DNA from: Aggregatilinea lenta
GTDB lineage: Bacteria; Chloroflexota; Anaerolineae; Aggregatilineales; Aggregatilineaceae
Length of the DNA: 64,000 nt
Assembly (NCBI RefSeq): GCF_003569045.1
Contig: NZ_BFCB01000003.1
Span: 248,001-312,000, forward strand
Reading direction: 5' to 3'
In this document: one piece after another, positions 44,751-53,764 of the stretch
Layout: each line of letters opens with the position of its first letter
Position numbering within the stretch: the stretch's first letter is position 1
The notes under the pieces: generated by a model
The model's input: only the letters and a program-made list of their open reading frames with translations
The model's database searches: none
Told to the model about the DNA's origin: nothing
Made by a program: the position numbers and the translations under genes

Positions 44751-46409
44751 TTAAGCGTCGCCGTCGGTCCACTGAACGCGGACCTGGGTGCCGGTTTCGG
44801 GGGCGGTGCTGATGGTGAGCGTGGCGTGGATGCTGTCGGCCCGCTCGCGCATGATGCTCAGCCCCATGCTCGTCGAGGGAATCCGCGTGGGGTCGAAGCC
44901 TTCGCCGTCGTCTGAGATCACCAGCTCGATCCGGTGCGGCTCGGCATTGAGCGTGACGCTGGCGTGGGCGGCGCGAGTGTGCTTTGAGATGTTGTTCAGC
45001 GATTCCTGCGCGATGCGGTAGAAAGCGACCTTGACGTCGGCGGGCATGGTTGCCTGCTCCGCCACGGCCACGTCAACTTCGATGCGGCGCCGGCTTTGGA
45101 TCGCGTCGGTGAGCTGGACGATGAGATCGGAGAAGGTGGCGTCCAGCAGCGACCTGGGCCGTAGCTCCAGCAGCAGCGCGCGCATCTCGGCCAGTGCGCC
45201 GCGAATGAGGCGGTGCAGCTCCAGCAGCAGCGCCGGTACTTTTTCGGGCGTGCGATCCCACTGGCGCGGCAGCGATTCGGTGATCATGGCGGCGGAAAAC
45301 AGCGCCTGGCTGACGGCGTCGTGCAGGTCGCGGGCCAGCCGCTCGCGTTCCTGAATGGCGGCCAGCGCCTGCGCCTGCTCGTATAAGCGCGCGTTCTGGA
45401 TGGCCAGGGCGGCCTGTTCGGCGAATGCCTGTAAGTGGTCGGCCTGGACGGTCGTGAAGAAGTTCGGTTCCATTGCCATCAGGCTGAGGCAGCCGATCAC
45501 CTCTTCGACGTGGTAAATGGGGATGCCGATGTACGAGCGCCAGTTCGAGTCCTGCGCGATGGTGATCTCGTCCGGGCAGTTCAGCACGTCGGAGAGCAGC
45601 ACCGGCTGGCGCGTTTCGGACATGTGGCGCAGGTGCGTCATCTGGATCAGCTCCACGCGCATGCCCAGCATCTTGTCGAGCGTGGCGGTGTCGTAGCCGT
45701 GCGCGCGCACGATGCGGGCAATGCCCTCTTCGAACAGCATCACCTCCGCCAGATCGAACGGCACGACGCGTTCGATGTTGGCCAGCATGCGGTCCAGAAC
45801 CTCGCCCAGGTCGTGGGTGCTGTTCAGGGCGTTGCTGATGTCGCGCAGCGCTTCTGAAAACTGTCGCTGGGCGCGCTCGGCGGCTTCGGCCTGCTGCCGC
45901 TCGACGATCTCCGCCTCCAGCTTGGTGTTGATTTGCACCAGCTCGTCGGTGCGCTCGGCAACCAGCTCCTCGAGGTGATCGCGATGCCGCCGCAGCTCGC
46001 GCTCGACCTGCTTGCGCTCGATGGCATAGCTGATCGAGCGGATCAACAGGTTGCTGTCCACTTCGCCCTTCACCAGATAATCCTGCGCGCCAAGCTGCAC
46101 CGCGCGGACGCCCAGGCCCTCGTCGCTGAGACTGGTCATGACGATGATCGGCACGTGGGGGGCGCTGAGCTGCGCGGTCAGCAGTGTGTCCAGGCCAAAG
46201 CTGTCCAGCACGTTGAGATCGAGCAGCACGACATCAAACTGGGAGGCGCCGAGCAGCTTCAGGCCCTCGTCGAGGCGGTTGACGATCTGAAGCTCGAAAG
46301 AGGCATAGCTGGATCGGTTCAGCAGCCGCCGGACAAGATAAGCGTCATCGGGATTGTCCTCGACCAGCAGGACATGTGTCACGGTAACAGTGGTGGAAGC
46401 CTCGGACAA
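44751..46409 (-). CDS. Receiver-GAF-histidine kinase (NarX/LiaS-type HisKA_3)
   Basis: The 552-residue protein has an N-terminal receiver (VEDNPDD, phospho-Asp in VVLLDLNVLDS, DYLVKGE), a coiled coil, a GAF domain (about residues 190-345), then HisKA_3 with the phospho-His in ARDLHDAVSQALFSA and a C-terminal HATPase (SLNNISKHTRA, DDGEGFDP, GLSIMRERA). HisKA_3 kinases normally phosphorylate NarL/LuxR-type regulators, none of which is in the window. The gap to the REC-kinase at 43251 is 279 bases with no gene seen. Confidence 0.92.
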   Translation of the reverse strand: MSEASTTVTVTHVLLVEDNPDDAYLVRRLLNRSSYASFELQIVNRLDEGLKLLGASQFDVVLLDLNVLDSFGLDTLLTAQLSAPHVPIIVMTSLSDEGLGVRAVQLGAQDYLVKGEVDSNLLIRSISYAIERKQVERELRRHRDHLEELVAERTDELVQINTKLEAEIVERQQAEAAERAQRQFSEALRDISNALNSTHDLGEVLDRMLANIERVVPFDLAEVMLFEEGIARIVRAHGYDTATLDKMLGMRVELIQMTHLRHMSETRQPVLLSDVLNCPDEITIAQDSNWRSYIGIPIYHVEEVIGCLSLMAMEPNFFTTVQADHLQAFAEQAALAIQNARLYEQAQALAAIQERERLARDLHDAVSQALFSAAMITESLPRQWDRTPEKVPALLLELHRLIRGALAEMRALLLELRPRSLLDATFSDLIVQLTDAIQSRRRIEVDVAVAEQATMPADVKVAFYRIAQESLNNISKHTRAAHASVTLNAEPHRIELVISDDGEGFDPTRIPSTSMGLSIMRERADSIHATLTISTAPETGTQVRVQWTDGDA

Positions 46410-46540
46410 CAGAAATCCTTTTCCGGCAGAAAGTCGCTCGCATCATGATCCCAACAGGCCCCCAATCCTCTCCAATTATGCTACAGGAGAGGGGGAGGGG
46501 CAACCATTTGTGATTGAAATCTACAATATGCGCGCGTCTG

Positions 46541-47002
46541 TCAGAACGGCGATTCATTCAGATCCAGCCAGTAAAGCCCCAACTGCTCCACGACTGAAGA
46601 GAACCGCATAAAGTCCACCGGCTTGCGGATATAGCTGTTGGCGCCGCGTGAATAACAGCCGATCAGGTCCTCCTGCTCGCGGGAGGAGGTGAGGATGACG
46701 ACCGGCAGCAGGCGGGTGCGCTCATCGGCCCGAAGGTGCTGCAGCACTTCCTGGCCATCCAGCTTGGGCAGCTTCAGGTCCAGGAGCACGAGCGCCGGCA
46801 GGTCCCTGGAGGCTGGCGGGACCGCCGTGTCTGCGCCCAACAACGGGTTTGCGCCCAACAAGTAGTCGAGCGCCTGGACGCCGTCCGTGACGACATCCAC
46901 CCGGATCGCCGGATCGCTTTTGCGAAAGGCGCGCAGCGTCAGCGACACATCATCGGGATTATCCTCCACCAACAGGATCGTTTTCCGATGCGCCTCGGCC
47001 AT
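46541..47002 (-). CDS. Stand-alone response regulator (Rcp1-like receiver)
   Basis: The 153-residue single receiver has the acidic pair in LLVEDNPDD, phospho-Asp in LVLLDLKLPKLDGQEVL, ILTSS and the Lys in YIRKPVDF. The insert after alpha-2 and LDLNESP C-terminus resemble cyanobacterial Rcp1-type partners of phytochrome kinases. The ATG at 47002 has GAGGGAACG upstream and lies inside the end of the PAS-kinase gene (44-base overlap), so the two are translationally coupled and are probably cognate. Confidence 0.92.
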   Translation of the reverse strand: MAEAHRKTILLVEDNPDDVSLTLRAFRKSDPAIRVDVVTDGVQALDYLLGANPLLGADTAVPPASRDLPALVLLDLKLPKLDGQEVLQHLRADERTRLLPVVILTSSREQEDLIGCYSRGANSYIRKPVDFMRFSSVVEQLGLYWLDLNESPF

Positions 47003-49727
47003 GATCGTTCCCTCTGTGAGTTGGCAGCGTGAAATAAAAGGTAGCGCCCTCATTCACGACGCCCTGGGACCAGATACGGCCCCGGTGGCGATGGATAATG
47101 CGCTGAACGGTCGCCAGGCCAATGCCAGTGCCTTCAAACTCGGTGGCGCTGTGCAGCCGCTGAAACGCACCGAACAGCTTGTCCGCATAGGTCATGTCAA
47201 ATCCGGCACCATTATCACGCACATAGTATACGCGTTCGTCTTCGTAGTCTAGTGTTCCGAACTCAATTCGGGCATTTGGTATCCTGGCGGTGAACTTCCA
47301 GGCGTTGTTGAGCAGGTTGTCCATGGCCACGCGCAGAAGATGGGCGTCCGCTTCGACCACGACATCCGGCTGGATCACCATCTGGACCTCGCGCTCCGGG
47401 TGGGCCTCATGCAGCTCGTCGAGTGCGCTCCGCGCGATTTCACTGAGATTGGTTGGCGTGCGCTGGATGTCGCTGCGCGTCAGGCGCGACAGCTTCAACA
47501 GGTCGTCGATGAGCTGGCCCAGCCGCTGGCTGGCTATTCGGATGCGCTCCAGGTAGTAGTGCGCATCCTGATCGAGGATATCGCCATAATCTTCCAGCAG
47601 GGCGTGGCTGAAGCCGTCGATGGCGCGCAGCGGGGTGCGCAGGTCGTGCGAGACGGAGTAGCTGAACGCTTCCAGCTCGTGATTGACGGCGCTGAGCTGC
47701 GCGGTGCGTTCGCGGACGCGCTGCTCAAGCTCGGCGTTTAACGACTGTATCGCTTCTTCAGCCTTGACCTGCTCGGTGATGTCGTGCACGACGGCCACCG
47801 CCCCCACGATATCGCCGCTGCTGTTGGTCAGCGGCGCGGCGCTTGCCCGACGGTAGGCGCGCGTGTCATTCCCGATGCGAACACTCTCGACTTCGCTGCG
47901 GATCGTCTCGCCGCGCAGGGCGCGCAGCAGCGGCGCGTCTTCGGTGCGGCGGGGTAGTCCGTCCGCCGTGTGGATTTCCAGCGGCGCCACGAAGGTCGCC
48001 AACTGGCCCAGGTCGGCGCCCGGGTCGGCGTCCAGGCCGAACGCTTTGCGCACGGCGGCGTTGACCAGCTCGATGTTGCCCGCCGCGTCGCAGAACCAGA
48101 TCTCGTCGGTGATGCTGTCGATCAGTGTGCGCAAGCGATCGCGTTCCTGGGCGATCTCGGCCAGCAGCCGTTCGCGTTCCAGCGCTGCGCGGCGGCGCTC
48201 GGTGACGTCCAGCGCAGCGCAGATGATGCCGCACACGGTCCCGTCGGCGGCGTGCAGCGGCTCGACGGTCATGTCGAGGTAGATTTCCCGGCCCTGCCAG
48301 TACGCCATGATCTCGCGCTGCGCGCCGACGCCGCTTTCGAGCACCTCGCGCTTGAAGGCTTTGATGCGCGTCGCGTCGTTCGGGTCGGTGATGATGTCCT
48401 CGTCCAACTTGCCAAGCACGTCCGCTGTGGTCAGGCCCCGCAAGGAGTTGTCGATCCACGTATAGCGCAGATCCTGGTCCTGGCTGAACACGGTCATGCG
48501 CGAGCTTTTGATCGCGGTGCGCAGGCGTTCTTCGCTGAGTCGCAGCGCGTCTTCGACGTGCTTGCGCTGGCTGATGTCGAGGGCCGAGGGGATCAGGTGC
48601 GTGACGCGGCCCTCATCGTCGCGCATGGGAACCAGGGAAAAATCGACGGTGATCAGCGTGTCGTCCGCGACGCGAATTTGCATATCGCGGCGGGTGGTGT
48701 GGCCCTGCGCGGCCTGTGCGATCGCGTCGCGTAACTGCGCCTGCACCTCACCTGAATAGGACCACCAGTACGCGTCGGCGAACGGCTTGTCGAGCACATC
48801 CGCCGGGTTGAGCGAAGCAATTTCCAGGGCGGCGCGGTTCGCCTCGACTATCACGCCGTCCGGTGTCAGCACGCCGACCAGCGTTGGCAGGGTATCCAGC
48901 ACGCGGCTCAGGTGCCTGGCGCTGGCTGCCATCAGGCGCTCGGCTTCGCGCTGCTGCGTCACGTCACGGAACACGAGCACCACGCCGATCAGGCTACCGT
49001 CGGGGCTGTAGATCGGTGCGCCGCTGTCCGCGATGGGTAGCCCTATCCCATCGCGCCGGATCAGCACGGTGTGGTTCGCCAGCCCGACGATCCGGTTTTC
49101 GCGCAGCACGCGCGCAACCGGGTTCTCGACCTCGGCCCCGGTGCTCGCGTTGCGGATCTGGAAGATGTCTTGCAGCGGCCTGCCCTGCGCCTCGGCCTGG
49201 GACCAACCCGTGAGCAGTGCAGCCTGGTCGTTGACGAAAACGACCGCGCCTGCTTCGTCAGTGGCGATGACGGCGTCGCCAATGCTGCTCAGCGTCACCT
49301 CGAACCACTGTGTGCGGACGGGGCGGTTGGGCGTGGGAGCATCGCTGGTGGGAATCTCGCCTGCCAGGGCCTGCCGCATTTGCAGCAGCGCGCTGCGCAG
49401 CGATCCGACGAGGATGGCGGCCAGCAGGTTGATCGCCAGCCACAGCCCGGCAGCGGGCTGCACGGTCCAATTGCCGCGCGCCGCGCGGAGGACCACAATA
49501 CCTGCCACCACACCCACGATTGCCGCTGCTGTGCCCCCTTCCCGGCCTGCCAGCCACGCCGCGAGTAGGGTGATCACCAGGAACAGGACGTAGGGCTGCG
49601 GCTCGAAGAAAGACGGCGCCAACAAGGACACAGCCACACCGGCGACGACAAGTGCAAGAGCGAGAAGCGTGCGCTGGGTGCCGGAGATGGTATCCGCCGC
49701 GGTGAAGCACGTTGCAGCAATGCGCAA
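46959..49727 (-). CDS. Membrane PAS-domain sensor histidine kinase
   Basis: The 922-residue protein has three to four N-terminal membrane segments (residues about 20-115, DUF4118-like: PYVLFLVITLLAAWLAGREGG). About four PAS domains follow: one near 145-265 (SIGDAVIATDEAGAVVFVN), others near 290-400, 405-520 and 545-665. Then come a coiled coil, HisKA with H-box SVSHDLRTPLRAIDG, and an HATPase (NLLNNAWKFT, DNGAGFDM, GTGIGLATVQRI). The kinase half is of the bacteriophytochrome type, consistent with the overlapping Rcp1-like regulator. No heme or flavin motif can be assigned to the PAS domains by eye. Confidence 0.92.
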   Translation of the reverse strand: MRIAATCFTAADTISGTQRTLLALALVVAGVAVSLLAPSFFEPQPYVLFLVITLLAAWLAGREGGTAAAIVGVVAGIVVLRAARGNWTVQPAAGLWLAINLLAAILVGSLRSALLQMRQALAGEIPTSDAPTPNRPVRTQWFEVTLSSIGDAVIATDEAGAVVFVNDQAALLTGWSQAEAQGRPLQDIFQIRNASTGAEVENPVARVLRENRIVGLANHTVLIRRDGIGLPIADSGAPIYSPDGSLIGVVLVFRDVTQQREAERLMAASARHLSRVLDTLPTLVGVLTPDGVIVEANRAALEIASLNPADVLDKPFADAYWWSYSGEVQAQLRDAIAQAAQGHTTRRDMQIRVADDTLITVDFSLVPMRDDEGRVTHLIPSALDISQRKHVEDALRLSEERLRTAIKSSRMTVFSQDQDLRYTWIDNSLRGLTTADVLGKLDEDIITDPNDATRIKAFKREVLESGVGAQREIMAYWQGREIYLDMTVEPLHAADGTVCGIICAALDVTERRRAALERERLLAEIAQERDRLRTLIDSITDEIWFCDAAGNIELVNAAVRKAFGLDADPGADLGQLATFVAPLEIHTADGLPRRTEDAPLLRALRGETIRSEVESVRIGNDTRAYRRASAAPLTNSSGDIVGAVAVVHDITEQVKAEEAIQSLNAELEQRVRERTAQLSAVNHELEAFSYSVSHDLRTPLRAIDGFSHALLEDYGDILDQDAHYYLERIRIASQRLGQLIDDLLKLSRLTRSDIQRTPTNLSEIARSALDELHEAHPEREVQMVIQPDVVVEADAHLLRVAMDNLLNNAWKFTARIPNARIEFGTLDYEDERVYYVRDNGAGFDMTYADKLFGAFQRLHSATEFEGTGIGLATVQRIIHRHRGRIWSQGVVNEGATFYFTLPTHRGNDHGRGASENDPVGGG

Positions 49728-49927
49728 GGTGGTTTAGGCCCTCACGGATCCCGATCGAACAGGACGGTTTGCGACTCGCGGTGTTTCGCGAATCACTGAG
49801 GGGACAACCGAGCTGGCGGTAATGATACGCCCGTGTGCATGTCACCTGCGGCGGCGGACCCCCTTTGTTAAAATACTAGCATGTGGATGTGAAAAAATAC
49901 AGTTTCCCTCTGCGAAGGACAGGACAA

Positions 49928-50983
49928 ATGACATCTGATGCTCACACTCCGGCCACGATCGGGCAGTGGCCGCTGCTCAGACGCTGGACGACCGCCGTCA
50001 ACACATGCAACTGCCCGGACGTACACCAGGCGGATACGCTCACGCGCTGGCTGGTGATCGCGCGGGCGTGTGTATTCTCCATGACGTTCATGTCGGGCCT
50101 CATCGGCGTGCTGCTGGCGGCGTTGCAGGGCGGATTCGACGACCGCCCGCTGGTCCGGCTGTGGTTGGGCGCGCTGTCTGTGATCGGGCTGATGGCGGCG
50201 CACGCGACGAACAACCTCGTCAACGACTGGACCGACGTGCGCAGCGGCGTCGATACGGAAGACTACCCACGCTCGCAGTACAGCACGCATCCGGTGCTGG
50301 GCGGCCTGACCACGCCGGACCGTCTGCTGGCCGTGGCGTTGGGTCTTACGCTTTTCGACGCCGTGATCATGCTCTATCTGGCGTGGGTCAGCGGCGCGGC
50401 AGTGATCGCGTTCGCTGTTAGCGGGCTGGTGTTGAGCCTGGGCTACACGATTTTCCTCAAACGCTATGCCCTGGGCGAGATTACGGCGCTGGTGGTCTGG
50501 GGGCCGCTGATGACCGGCGGCACGGTTTACGCCATCAGCGGCGCGATCACGCGTGACACGCTGCTGCTGACGCTGCCCTACGGCCTGATCGTGGCGTCGG
50601 TGCTGATCGGCAAGCACACCGACAAGATCGAGTACGACCGGCCTGTAGGCGTGCACTCAATCCCGGTACTGCTGGGGCGCGTCGCGTCGCTGGTGCTCAA
50701 CAAGCTCGCGTTCATTGGCTTCTACGTGCTGATCGCCGCGCTCGTGGTGACAGGCGTCGCGGGACCGTGGATTCTGCTCACCGTGCTGGCGCTGCCCCGG
50801 CTGGTGACGGCGTGGAAGGTGTACTCGCAGCCCAGGCCCGCGACGCGCCCCGACGACTGGCCTGTCTGGCCATTATGGTACGTCGGCTGGGCGATGTTCT
50901 TCAACCGGCAGGCGGGCGCGCTGTTCATCCTGGGTCTGATCCTGAACCTGATCGTGCCGGAGATCGCGGGCGCGGTCGGATAG
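49928..50983 (+). CDS. UbiA-family prenyltransferase (MenA-like)
   Basis: The 351-residue membrane protein has about eight hydrophobic segments and the two Asp-rich motifs of the family, NNLVNDWTDVRSGVD (about residue 95) and DKIEYDRPVG (about residue 225), which bind the prenyl diphosphate through magnesium. It would prenylate an aromatic acceptor; a menaquinone-type role is plausible but no other men genes are near. I chose the ATG at 49928, with GAAGGA 8 bases upstream, over the start at 49883. The last part after residue 300 is Trp-rich. Confidence 0.85.
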   Translation: MTSDAHTPATIGQWPLLRRWTTAVNTCNCPDVHQADTLTRWLVIARACVFSMTFMSGLIGVLLAALQGGFDDRPLVRLWLGALSVIGLMAAHATNNLVNDWTDVRSGVDTEDYPRSQYSTHPVLGGLTTPDRLLAVALGLTLFDAVIMLYLAWVSGAAVIAFAVSGLVLSLGYTIFLKRYALGEITALVVWGPLMTGGTVYAISGAITRDTLLLTLPYGLIVASVLIGKHTDKIEYDRPVGVHSIPVLLGRVASLVLNKLAFIGFYVLIAALVVTGVAGPWILLTVLALPRLVTAWKVYSQPRPATRPDDWPVWPLWYVGWAMFFNRQAGALFILGLILNLIVPEIAGAVG

Positions 50984-51093
50984 CGGGTGGATGTCGGCAT
51001 GCCATACTGACCGCTTGACGGCGCTCCAGAATTCGTGATACGCTGTCACACGATTGTTTGAACCGATCGATGAGTCTTGAACAGGTGGTGACT

Positions 51094-51159
51094 ATGTCAG
51101 CCGCAATTCTATCGACCTCCATTCGTCGCACGATGCGCGTGTGCGGGTGCGCCTGCTGA
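51094..51159 (+). CDS. Cys-rich leader micro-ORF of an attenuator
   Basis: A 21-codon frame reads MSAAILSTSIRRTMRVCGCAC and stops, with AGGTGG just upstream of the ATG. An in-frame ATG at 51070 would add 8 codons. Three of the last five codons are TGC (Cys). A candidate promoter (TTGACG at 51015-51020, weak -10 near 51039) lies in front. Ribosome stalling on these codons could be the sensing step of the downstream attenuator. Confidence 0.55.
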   Translation: MSAAILSTSIRRTMRVCGCAC

Positions 51160-51215
51160 CCGTCGTCACGGCCTGTCATCATCCCAACCTGAACTGACCG
51201 GCTCCGTGCCATACG

Positions 51216-51317
51216 GCCACAGGCGCAAACACGCCCTGTGGCTTCTTAGATCCTCCCTGGCGATCCACGTCATTTTCATTTGAGGACAGCCACCGCATCG
51301 TGCTCGTGGCTGTTTTT
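51216..51317 (+). promoter_or_regulatory. Candidate four-segment transcription attenuator before the MFS gene
   Basis: Segment 1 GCCACAGG (51216-51223) pairs with segment 2 CCTGTGGC (51235-51242). Segment 3 ACAGCCAC (51286-51293) pairs with segment 4 GTGGCTGT (51306-51313), and TTTT follows: a Rho-independent terminator. Segment 2 also contains GTGGCT (51238-51243), which can pair with AGCCAC of segment 3, so 2:3 excludes both 1:2 and 3:4. The terminator loop CGCATCGTGC (51294-51303) is also the exact reverse complement of GCACGATGCG (51128-51137) inside the micro-ORF. Confidence 0.65.
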
Positions 51318-51403
51318 GATTCTTCACCCATGATGCGGACGCCGGGACAGCCTGCTGCCCCGCCCGCCTGACAACCATTCACAATCGGAAAGGACAGGCA
51401 GCA

Positions 51404-52699
51404 TTGTTTGCCTCACACATAACTCGACGCGACGCGTACCGGATCTACCTGATCATGGAGGGCGCAACCGCGTTTTTCCTGGGTTTGATTTTCACGGTGA
51501 ACATGGTCTATCAGGTCACCGTGGTGGACCTGAATCCGCTTCAGCTCGTGCTCGTCGGCACGACGCTGGAGGCGGTAATCTTTCTATTCGAAGTGCCGAC
51601 AGGCATCGTGGCGGACGTCTACAGCCGCCGCCTGTCGGTGCTGATCGGGCTGGCGCTGATCGGCGCGGGCTTCGCGCTGGAGGGGCTGGTTCCCGCGTTC
51701 GGCGCGGTGCTGGCGGCGCAGGTGCTGTGGGGCCTGGGCGCGACCTTCACCAGTGGCGCGACCCAGGCGTGGATCGCGGACGAGATCGGGGAGGATCGCG
51801 CGGGCGCGGCCTTCCTGCGCGCGGCACAGGTCGGCGCGGTGGCCGGGTTGGTCGCAATCCCGATCAGTGTGGCACTGGCCAGCTTGAACGTGCGTATCCC
51901 GATCGTGCTTGGTGGGGCGCTGTTCGTCGTACTCGCGGGCGGCCTGTCGTTGGTGATGCCGGAGGACGGTTTCACGCCCGCGCCACGCGTGACGCGCTCC
52001 CCGTGGGGGCCGATGCGCCAGACGCTGCGCGACAGCCTGCACTTGATCCGGGCGCGCGGCGTGCTGCTGACGTTCCTGGCGATCTCGGCGGTGCTGGGCC
52101 TGTACAGCGAAGGCTTCGACCGTCTCTGGACGGCGCACTTTCTGGGCGACTTCACGCTGCCCGCCCTGGGCAGCCTGAAGCCCGTGGTCTGGTTCGGCAT
52201 CATCGGCGCGGTCGGATCGCTGCTGTCAATCGGCACGACCGAACTGGCGCGGCGGCGCGGCAGCATCGAGACGCCGCAGGCGATGGCCCGCGCGTTGATC
52301 GGTCTGACGCTGGGCACGGTGGGCGCGATCCTTGTGTTCGCGCTGGCGGGGCGCTTCGGCCTCGCGCTCGGCGCGTACTGGATTGCGTCCGCGCTGCGCA
52401 GCACGTCCGAGCCGATCTTCAACGCGTGGCTGAACCGCAGCGTCGAGTCGTCCGTGCGCGCGACCGTGTTTTCGGCGGTCGGGCAGGTGAATGCCATCGG
52501 CCAGATCGCGGGTGGCCCCTGGATCGGCTGGATCGGCACGGCGTGGTCACTGCGCGCGGCCCTGTCGATCAGCGGGCTGATGTTGACCCCGGCGGCGCTG
52601 CTGTTTGCACGCGGCGCGCGCCAGAGCGCGGACGCGGGTCCCGATGGCCGCGCGCTGCCGGACGTGCCCGTTCTGGTGAGCATTGAGGAGACGGTGTAG
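51404..52699 (+). CDS. MFS transporter, drug-efflux-like
   Basis: The 431-residue protein has twelve hydrophobic segments; EVPTGIVADVYSRRLSVLIG is motif A after TM2, and LWGLGATFTSGATQAWIADE lies in TM4. The family includes tetracycline- and macrolide-type exporters. The start is probably the TTG at 51404, with AAAGGA 9 bases upstream. Its 5' leader contains a micro-ORF and a terminator, so expression is probably conditional on translation or amino-acid status. Substrate unknown. Confidence 0.85.
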   Translation: MFASHITRRDAYRIYLIMEGATAFFLGLIFTVNMVYQVTVVDLNPLQLVLVGTTLEAVIFLFEVPTGIVADVYSRRLSVLIGLALIGAGFALEGLVPAFGAVLAAQVLWGLGATFTSGATQAWIADEIGEDRAGAAFLRAAQVGAVAGLVAIPISVALASLNVRIPIVLGGALFVVLAGGLSLVMPEDGFTPAPRVTRSPWGPMRQTLRDSLHLIRARGVLLTFLAISAVLGLYSEGFDRLWTAHFLGDFTLPALGSLKPVVWFGIIGAVGSLLSIGTTELARRRGSIETPQAMARALIGLTLGTVGAILVFALAGRFGLALGAYWIASALRSTSEPIFNAWLNRSVESSVRATVFSAVGQVNAIGQIAGGPWIGWIGTAWSLRAALSISGLMLTPAALLFARGARQSADAGPDGRALPDVPVLVSIEETV

Positions 52700-52710
52700 A
52701 GAGAATGTGC

Positions 52711-52737
52711 CTGGGGGCAATTCACGAATTGCCCCGG
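52711..52737. repeat. GGGGC palindrome repeat, AATTCA core
   Basis: CTGGGGGCAATTCACGAATTGCCCCGG: the same core as the 20847 copy with a degraded outer arm. It lies just after the MFS gene stop. Confidence 0.75.
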
Positions 52738-52762
52738 TGGAAATATCCGAGAGGTGGATTGT

Positions 52763-52789
52763 GTAGGGGCGTATGCCATACGCCCCTAC
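52763..52789. repeat. GTAGGGGC palindrome reaching into a gene end
   Basis: GTAGGGGCGTATG-CCATACGCCCCTAC. Its right arm overlaps the stop codon of the minus-strand EamA gene (52786), so this copy supplies the gene's end. Confidence 0.85.
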
Positions 52790-53715
52790 GGTGTATCCGC
52801 AGGTTCATGCGCCGTGCCGCGCGTGATCAGCACGATGCTGCCCAGGATCAACGCCGCGCCGAGCGCCCCGACCGGGCCGAGCGCTTCCCCGAACAGCAGA
52901 ATCCCGATCAGGATGCCCGCGACCGGCTCCATCAGCGCGACGATGCTCACCACCTGGACCGGCGTGCGCGACAGCCCGTAGAAATAGAGCAGATACGGCA
53001 GCCCGAACGACAGCACGCCCATCGGGATCAGCACCGGCAGGTTGTGCAGCACCACGTCGCCGGGCGAGCGCAGCGCCAGCGGGAACAGCACCACGGTGAT
53101 GAATCCGGTCGTCCACAGGTTTTGGGTCAAACCGGTGATGCGCCCGCCCAATCCCCGGCTGGTGATCATCAGGACCGCATACGTCACGCCGGACACGGCG
53201 GAGGCAGCGATGCCCGCGAAGTTGCTCGAATTGAGCTTGAGCTTGGCCGGGTCGGAGATGAGCACGATGCCCACGATCGCCAGGATCAGGCTGGGCACGA
53301 CGGCACGCCCGCGCGGCTCCTTGAGCACGAGCGGTCCCAGCACGGCCACGTACAGCGGCGCGGAGTTGTTTAGCAGGGCGGCGTTGGCGGCGGTCGTGTG
53401 CTGCACGCCGTAGGTATAGAGCAGCGCCGTGCTGCATACCAGCGCGCCCAGCACCAGCAGGCGCGGGATGTCCGCGTGGTAGGCGCGCACGTGCAGCGGC
53501 TCGCGGATGCGCGTCGTGAACGTCAGCAGGAACAGAAACGCGAACAGCGCGCGGTAGAAGTTGATCGTGGTGGGGGGCAGGTCGTCGGTCCAGCGGATGA
53601 AGACGATCGCCGTGCTGAAGCAGATCGCGCCGGTGGTGACCAGCGCGATGCCCTGCCACGCCCGGCTGCCCCGCGACGGTGACACGACCAATGGTTCGGT
53701 TCTTGCCTGGGCCAT
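52786..53715 (-). CDS. EamA-family (DMT superfamily) transporter
   Basis: The 309-residue protein has ten hydrophobic segments in two EamA halves. The first opens WQGIALVTTGAICFSTAIVFIRW and the second ASAVSGVTYAVLMITSRG; LMEPVAGILIGILLFGE near the end is a typical motif. It is only distantly like the EamA gene at 3837. The exported metabolite is unknown. The C-terminal codons run into a dispersed palindrome. Confidence 0.88.
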   Translation of the reverse strand: MAQARTEPLVVSPSRGSRAWQGIALVTTGAICFSTAIVFIRWTDDLPPTTINFYRALFAFLFLLTFTTRIREPLHVRAYHADIPRLLVLGALVCSTALLYTYGVQHTTAANAALLNNSAPLYVAVLGPLVLKEPRGRAVVPSLILAIVGIVLISDPAKLKLNSSNFAGIAASAVSGVTYAVLMITSRGLGGRITGLTQNLWTTGFITVVLFPLALRSPGDVVLHNLPVLIPMGVLSFGLPYLLYFYGLSRTPVQVVSIVALMEPVAGILIGILLFGEALGPVGALGAALILGSIVLITRGTAHEPADTP

Positions 53716-53764
53716 GCGCGATCCTTAGAGGACGGTCACCGGAAACACGGGCTGCGATGCGGCG

